Shown piece after piece: positions 58,930-64,000 of a stretch of DNA of 64,000 nt; positions within the stretch are counted from its first letter, which is position 1, and each line of letters starts with the position of its first letter. The position numbers and the translations under genes were made by a program. This DNA comes from Halichoerus grypus (taxonomy: Eukaryota; Chordata; Mammalia; Carnivora; Phocidae): assembly GCF_964656455.1 (NCBI RefSeq), contig NC_135722.1, positions 50,486,628-50,550,627 of the forward strand. The letters are read 5' to 3'. Under the pieces are notes generated by a model. It was not told the origin of the DNA and did no database searches. It saw nothing but the letters and a program-made list of their open reading frames with translations.

Positions 58930-59345
58930 ACAGGCTAGAAACACCATATGGTAGTTATTTCAACTCCAGTATGGTGGTTGTAATCAGTCACTAAGTGGCT
59001 GAAGAAATGACCACCAGGTGAGCTTGTGGAACCAAGATATACTGACCTGGACTTTTTCCAGGACCCCTCACTAACTGGACTCTACCACCTTGAGTAGAGC
59101 CCCAACTCTAATGGAGGGACCATAATTATGCTTTCAGTTTCTCAGTATCCGTGTCAACCCAAACTATTCAATAATCCTCAATGTCTAGGTATTCTCCTCT
59201 CCCTAGTATAAAACAGCCTAAACAAATGGCCATAGTTACCTTTAGGGAATATCTTAGGGGATCATAGTATATAATTATGGTTTATCAGAGTCCTTCCCCT
59301 TAGGGATCCAGGTACCTCTTGGGTTAATGAGTTCTAGATCTAAAA
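58930..59345 (-). pseudogene. ERV pol-like segment, second copy of the 42.4-kb block
   Basis: Shares ordered blocks with 42390-42610 in the same orientation, which suggests that two copies of one retroviral family lie in this window. No open frame of note. Confidence 0.4.
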
Positions 59346-60899
59346 ATTGGCACAGGTTTGAGAACTGAGCAAGAGATAGCTATTGCAGTGACCATCCCTA
59401 ACCTTCTCTCCATTTTGCTATGTTCTTCTAGATGGTAAGCAGAGCCTTGCTGGCTGCCCATGTGTTTTGGCCTTTGGGGCCCAATACACCCAAACAGCTC
59501 TACAACTTCCTGAAGGCCAAGCCCCTTTGACTTTACTAGTTCTTGAGTATTTTCAGCCTTCTGACTTGGTGGTCAAATGCTTCCCCTTGGCCTCTTGCTG
59601 CATTATCCCCATAGATCTTAATGAGCCTACACCAGTATCTACCTTTGCTCTCACCAGACCTGGTAGACAGAGAGCCACCACTGAACTTCTCAGTGGTGCT
59701 GGCCCATTTCACCAGGTTACGATGTCTTTGAATGTTGTCTCATGTCCTCCAACTGAACATAATTTGATGATGGATCTTCTGTCCTTACATAACAATCTGT
59801 TGTAATAGGACTACTTCCCTCTATTTCAGCCTTCTTCTAGGGCAACCTAGGCATTTTCTCTTAGCTGATCATTAGCTATCATTGTTTTCAGGTTTAAAGG
59901 AGCCACTCTAGTAGTGAGTTTGTACTATCTCCTAGGGTCTTTGCAAGAGTGATAAATCCCACATACCATGAAAGTGCCCCACCAAGTTGAATTTTTTTTC
60001 ATCTAGTCTTAATATTCCATTACATTCCCCCTGATCAAATACTCCCAAAACCATTCCCGGGGTATTCTTTTCTCTTGTCAATATGTGCTAGCTAATTTTG
60101 AGAACTCCTTTGGTATATAGTTACTTTTTTCCCTTCTCAGGCCCTATAACCCTAGTTACCAGCACAGCAGCAAAGAGGAAAAGTGAGGGTGGTTCCCAAG
60201 GGGAACACCTGGTGCCTCACAGAAGCTACCCCTTACTAGGGAAAGTGGGTCACCTCTGAAAGTGAAAGCATTTGGGGTAACTATAGTATCAACATCCTCA
60301 AGGGCAGGCATCCAGATGTCCCCATATCATGTTTTAGTTTCTCAGGTTTTCTAAAAGAGAACCCTGTCTTTGTTTGGCTGAGTATTCAAACACTTCTGGT
60401 GCTCTGTGCCTCTAACAATGGTCTTTGGCCACTCAGCTGTATATCCTTCCAGGAGATAAGGACCTTCTCACAAGTTACCACTCGGCTCTCACACTTAACC
60501 ATTCACTACTTGTTAGTATCCCTCAATCTTACTATCCTTTGCAAGGCATCAGTGCAACTTAGGAAAACCAAATACCAGGGTCTTCATAGGTGGTACCCCT
60601 ATGTTTTTCAAATGGTTGTCATCACACCTGCAACAGTGTTTCCCTCTACTGGGATGTTTTCTTAGTTTGCCACCAGTGAAATCTTTAGCAATTGAGCCAC
60701 CATCTTGTGTGAAGGACTACCTATGCCCTACCCACTAAGTGGGATGGCATCCTCCTCATCCACCAAGGCAGTTAGTGAGCCAGTCAGATCCCCATTTTAC
60801 CTTCTGCTTGCTCTGACCACTCTTGGTCCTCCAAGAAGAGAACCACATGATGGGACTAGACATGTGAAATTTACTGGAAGCTATGCCTATGAGGGAAAT

Positions 60900-61340
60900 G
60901 TAGAGGGAACTAGATGCTGGGCAAGCTCTCAGATCACAAAGCCAATCTGACATCTGTGGAAGACTAAAGGAGGCTGAGGAAGGAAAGGTCTCAGACTTCC
61001 CTGTACTTCTAAAAGCATCAGCAAGGCCAATGAGGATTCCTGGAGCCATAGTTCCCTGTCAGAAGGGTTCTGTCTTGCAGGAATGGGCCTACATTACATC
61101 CCTATAATGCCTAGTCATTGGCTATGAGCTGCTTGTGAGGAAATGTGACCTTGGCAGAGCACAGTGTTGGATTTTAGATGGCAACAGCTAAGGCTGGCAA
61201 TTGATCACACTCCTACCACGGGAGATCTGGGAGGCATATTTAGAGGTTGCCACAAGAATTCCCATGGTTTGTGGTATGTTCTCTAAACCCTTAGTCTTTC
61301 TTGTTAGGTAGCCAACTGAATGCCTCTTGGCTACATGCAG
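60900..61340 (-). repeat. Candidate 5' LTR of the ERV
   Basis: Pairs with 55170-55600 as described there; the similarity seems to run on through 'gggagatctgggaggcatat' (61219-61238) and 'ggttgccacaagaattccca'. Ends are approximate. Confidence 0.5.
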
Positions 61341-61370
61341 GTTTCACAATATTAAAATACATGAGACCTT

Positions 61371-61555
61371 AGGGGCACCTGGGTGGCTCAGTATGATAAG
61401 CATCTGACTGTTGATTTCTGCTCTGGTCATGATCTCTGGGTCATGGGCTTGAGCCCTACATTGGGCTCCATGTTCAGTGGTGGGTCTTGAGATTCTCTCC
61501 CTCTGTCCCTCCCCCTGCTCGTATGTGCTCTCTATCTCAATAAATAAAATCTTAA
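61371..61555 (+). mobile_element. Can-SINE, older copy
   Basis: The head 'aggggcacctgggtggctca' is followed by the tRNA-like part, a CT-rich part and the A-rich tail 'caataaataaaatctta'. The flanks 'aatacatgagacctta' (61355) and 'aatacattaagacca' (61554) are a likely target duplication. Confidence 0.92.
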
Positions 61556-61569
61556 TACATTAAGACCAT

Positions 61570-62545
61570 AGAATTGAGGGACTATGGTATTCCAAAGCCA
61601 GTCTGGCAGAATTCAGTCTTTGGAGTATAAAGGTAAGTTCACATGTGAGGCTGAATTCCAAAGGATAGGTGCCATAAATTGGGTCCAAGTTTATGTCTAA
61701 CTCCCTTGAGTATATTCTTCTTCAGAAAACTTAAATGTTCTGCACTGAAGGAGAATAACAAGGTTTCTAACATTCCAATTTTTAACATGGTGCTTAAATG
61801 CTAGAGCTTCAGAGGTAGTTCTGGATCTTTGGGTCTTGCCCTTTCTTGCACTCCAGCAAGAGTTGCCCTGAGAGCCAGTGAGCACATACTTGGCACTAAC
61901 TCTTAACCTCTTCCCTTGGTCCCCAACCATGGTGGGGATGGGCAAAATAGGACTATGCTTTTGATTTTTTTCATTCATATGAAGAAGAATATTTGACTCT
62001 TCCCAAACTCAGACATAAGTTTCAGGAAAAGAAAACAACATGATGGAAGGATGGGATGGGATAGAATTTAGATATATTAGAAGAAATAGGCATATAATCA
62101 GAACCCTCAATGATCACACACTTAGATACCCTAGTAGTGAGGCAATTAACTGGAATAGCCAAAGCAAAATGAAGTCCATTTTTCTGGTGGTTATGAAGTG
62201 ATCTTTCCTTTGTTCTTGACTACTTTCCTTTATACTAAGCTCTGTGATCATTTTGTTATACACCTGAAGCCTAGTAGACACAACATCTTCCTGCCTAGTT
62301 ATAGTTAGGGATTCATAATCAAACTTGGATTGAATCCAGCTCTATCCTTATGAGAAGAGACTGATAAGTGCATTCCCAGGTGGGAGTAAGGAGTTTAGTG
62401 TCTGCTGTAAAAGGAATATTAAATATACAACCATTCAGTCCTTGGGGAAGAGGTTTGTCAGCTTTACCATGGCTAAGAAAAATGTGGGTCAGAAGGACCA
62501 GAAGCTTTCAAGTTTTTTTAAAAAAAAACTGCCAAATTCCTGATT
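61570..62545. other. Unannotated intergenic stretch
   Basis: No gene or named repeat recognised. Confidence 0.4.
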
Positions 62546-62549
62546 TTAC

Positions 62550-62745
62550 CTCTTGTAAACTGAGTCACCGTGGACAATTCTATCACTTCTGGGAATGTCA
62601 ACTTTTCTCATCTGCAAAGCAGGGATGATAATTTCTGCCTGTACAGTGTGGTTGTAGGGATTACATTAGTAACTTTCCAACAGCTACTTAACTAGCAAAA
62701 TGCTTTAAAGTCACCTTGTAGATACTGAACTAATACTTAATTTAG
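62550..62745 (+). repeat. MIR SINE
   Basis: The text 'cttttctcatctgcaaagca' is followed by 'gggatgataatttctgcctg' and 'tgtagggattacattagtaa', which is MIR order in sense. Confidence 0.75.
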
Positions 62746-63224
62746 AAGGTAAGATCAATGTTCCTAGACATAGTAGAATTAATAACTTCATCTTATTTTG
62801 TGATTGATTCAAAAGACCACACATCATGATCAGGGATCCTACAGATGGACCCACAGAGTTCCTGTGCAAAGAGGAGTCACTCTTTTTCATGGAGCCCTCC
62901 CATGCTTCAGGCTACTTGACAGGAGTAGGCCTGCAGGGGAAGTACAAGGGTCATGTTGAGACCTGGTCCTCTTGTCTCATTAACCTGACATTTTTTCCAG
63001 GCCATGTTCTTCTAGAATACTCCATGCTTTCTTAGTATAAGCAGTTTTTAACAGCATCTCTGTTAAAGGCTTAAATCAAAACTGCTTTGCTTGTTGCTAA
63101 GGCCACTTTAATGAAATGACTCTGTTTTTTAGGATTTATTTAAAACATACACAGAAAACAGACTGAGTAGAATGTATTAAATAACACAATATATTATAAA
63201 CTCCAAAGCATTTGATCTATTCGT

Positions 63225-63365
63225 CTTAGAAACCTCACATGCAGTTTAAAAAGCAAGGGTATTCTGTCCTATTTCCAATGTGTAAAATGTGAACAATACT
63301 AGCTACCTCCTAAGATGTTAGGATATCTGTAGGACTTACATAAGTGGTGACTGAACACTAACCAC
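63225..63365 (+). repeat. MIR SINE fragment
   Basis: The text 'ccaatgtgtaaaatgtgaac', 'actagctacctcctaagatg' and 'tgtaggacttacataagtgg' follows MIR order in sense. Confidence 0.6.
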
Positions 63366-63617
63366 TATTTGTATTACTGATGTCCTCATGATTTCACCTT
63401 GACAGCTCAAATACCCTTTAGTCATTAAAAAAAGAAAAAAGAAAGAAAAACTACCCTTAGAATTCAGAGTTGTCCTATCTTGGCATTCCTTTGGAATCAC
63501 ACAAACTGGAGAACACTGGGCCTAACATTCCAGACTGCTTCAAGTTCCCATTTGGCAAGCTGCCCACCATATTTCAATACCTTCTCCATGTGCTTATTTG
63601 AGAGAAGGAAGTAACAG

Positions 63618-64000
63618 TCATTTGGTCTTAGTTTCTATCTTTAGGATTTGGAGAAGCCGCTCATGGATCTGCTTGCTATGGACAGCGTAGACAATGGGAT
63701 TGAGGATTGGAGGAATGAGGAGGTAGAAGTTGGCCAGTAGAGTGTGGATTGGAGGAGGCACCTGGTGACCAAATCGGTGAATGAGAGAAGAAACGGCAAT
63801 AGGAACATGAAAGATCAGAATGGCACAGATGTGAGAACCACATGTCCCCAGGGTTTTAAGCTGGGCCTCAGGTGTGGCCAGCCCCATCACAGCCCGGAAA
63901 ATCATCACATAAGAGGCAGTGATGGCCATGGAGTCCAGGATCAGGACCAGAAAGCCAATGCTCAGCCCATAGACATTGTTGACCCTGATGTCACCACATG
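63618..64000 (-). CDS. OR52M1: Olfactory receptor OR52M1, C-terminal part (cut by window end)
   Basis: The open frame enters from the right edge (first full codon at 63998) and stops at TGA 63620-63618, giving 126 residues. It is a class I odorant receptor, a seven-helix G-protein-coupled protein of olfactory cilia. Visible marks: [12 protein letters not shown] of the second extracellular loop and start of helix 5; [17 protein letters not shown] at helix 6; [20 protein letters not shown] and VYAVHSKQI at helix 7; a short cytoplasmic tail, KIETKTK. No break is seen in this part. The pattern and the syntenic place beside OR52I support OR52M1; the N-terminal two thirds lie beyond the window. An ATG at 63929 is an internal Met, not the start. 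Confidence 0.9.
   Translation of the reverse strand, partial: CGDIRVNNVYGLSIGFLVLILDSMAITASYVMIFRAVMGLATPEAQLKTLGTCGSHICAILIFHVPIAVSSLIHRFGHQVPPPIHTLLANFYLLIPPILNPIVYAVHSKQIHERLLQILKIETKTK

Larger units (their letters stand above)
55165..61340 (-). mobile_element. Decayed endogenous retrovirus, minus orientation
   Basis: Two blocks about 5.7 kb apart, 55170-55600 and 60900-61340, resemble each other in the same orientation and would be the 3' and 5' LTRs. Between them the minus strand has RNase H-like (about 57200-57020) and integrase-core-like (about 56620-56300) coding remnants, in the order expected for pol. All frames are broken by many stops and shifts, so it is a fossil. The family is unresolved; I lean to the ERVL/MaLR side, without proof. 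Confidence 0.55.

Noticed and set aside
16078..61555. tRNA genes
   Set aside because: tRNA-like heads are all parts of Can-SINEs followed by CT-rich parts and A tails; none folds as a complete tRNA with an acceptor stem by eye.
1..64000. CRISPR array, operon, prokaryotic insertion sequence or phage
   Set aside because: Spliced genes, SINEs, LINEs and olfactory receptors show this is mammalian nuclear DNA; no regular spacer-repeat array is present.

Overview
The window is mammalian nuclear DNA from a carnivore, most likely an arctoid caniform (bear, seal or mustelid group). The basis is at least fourteen tRNA-derived Can-SINEs, whose heads read like GGGGCGCCTGGGTGGCTCAG and whose bodies carry the 'ggatcgagtcccgcatcggg' type, together with carnivore-type L1 3' ends. 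Genes have introns, and coding sequence is a small fraction of the window. All family assignments are from recognition by eye; no alignment was run.

Three genes are supported. (1) Positions 364-3425 (+) hold the last five coding exons of TRIM68, a RING-type E3 ligase. They cover the end of the coiled coil and the whole PRY-SPRY domain; the RING/B-box exon lies upstream of the window. (2) Positions 8741-9718 (-) hold an intact class I olfactory receptor of the OR52I type. (3) Positions 63618-64000 (-) hold the C-terminal part of a class I receptor that reads as OR52M1. The order TRIM68 - OR52I - OR52M1, with TRIM68 convergent to the receptors, is the known layout of the olfactory-receptor/TRIM cluster on human 11p15.4. 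The genes share a neighbourhood, not a pathway: TRIM68 acts in ubiquitin signalling, and the receptors are expected to be chosen singly in olfactory neurons.

Region by region: 1-5.2 kb is TRIM68 and its 3' UTR. 5.2-8.7 kb is the short convergent intergenic space, with a TG microsatellite and an odd patchwork of copied local sequence. 9.7-25.3 kb is intergenic, with L2 and MIR remnants, two candidate solo LTRs, an MLT1-type LTR, old L1 fragments, a 5'-inverted carnivore L1 and seven Can-SINEs. 25.35-31.11 kb is an almost full-length dead L1 on the minus strand, with a Can-SINE inside it, itself inserted into a MIR. 31.4-47 kb holds several truncated L1 tails, SINEs and degenerate sequence that in part matches a retrovirus-like pol region. 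46.6-53 kb is mostly unrecognised AT-rich unique sequence with a few SINEs. 55.1-61.35 kb looks like a decayed endogenous retrovirus on the minus strand, with two related terminal repeats around pol remnants. 61.35-63.6 kb has a SINE and MIRs before OR52M1.

I found no sign of a new gene system. The strongest unusual signals are a GC-AG intron in TRIM68, a templated-insertion-like patchwork at 5688-5958 that includes a 207-bp copy with one difference, a possible SINE 3' transduction at 47.6 kb, and the LTR-paired ERV.
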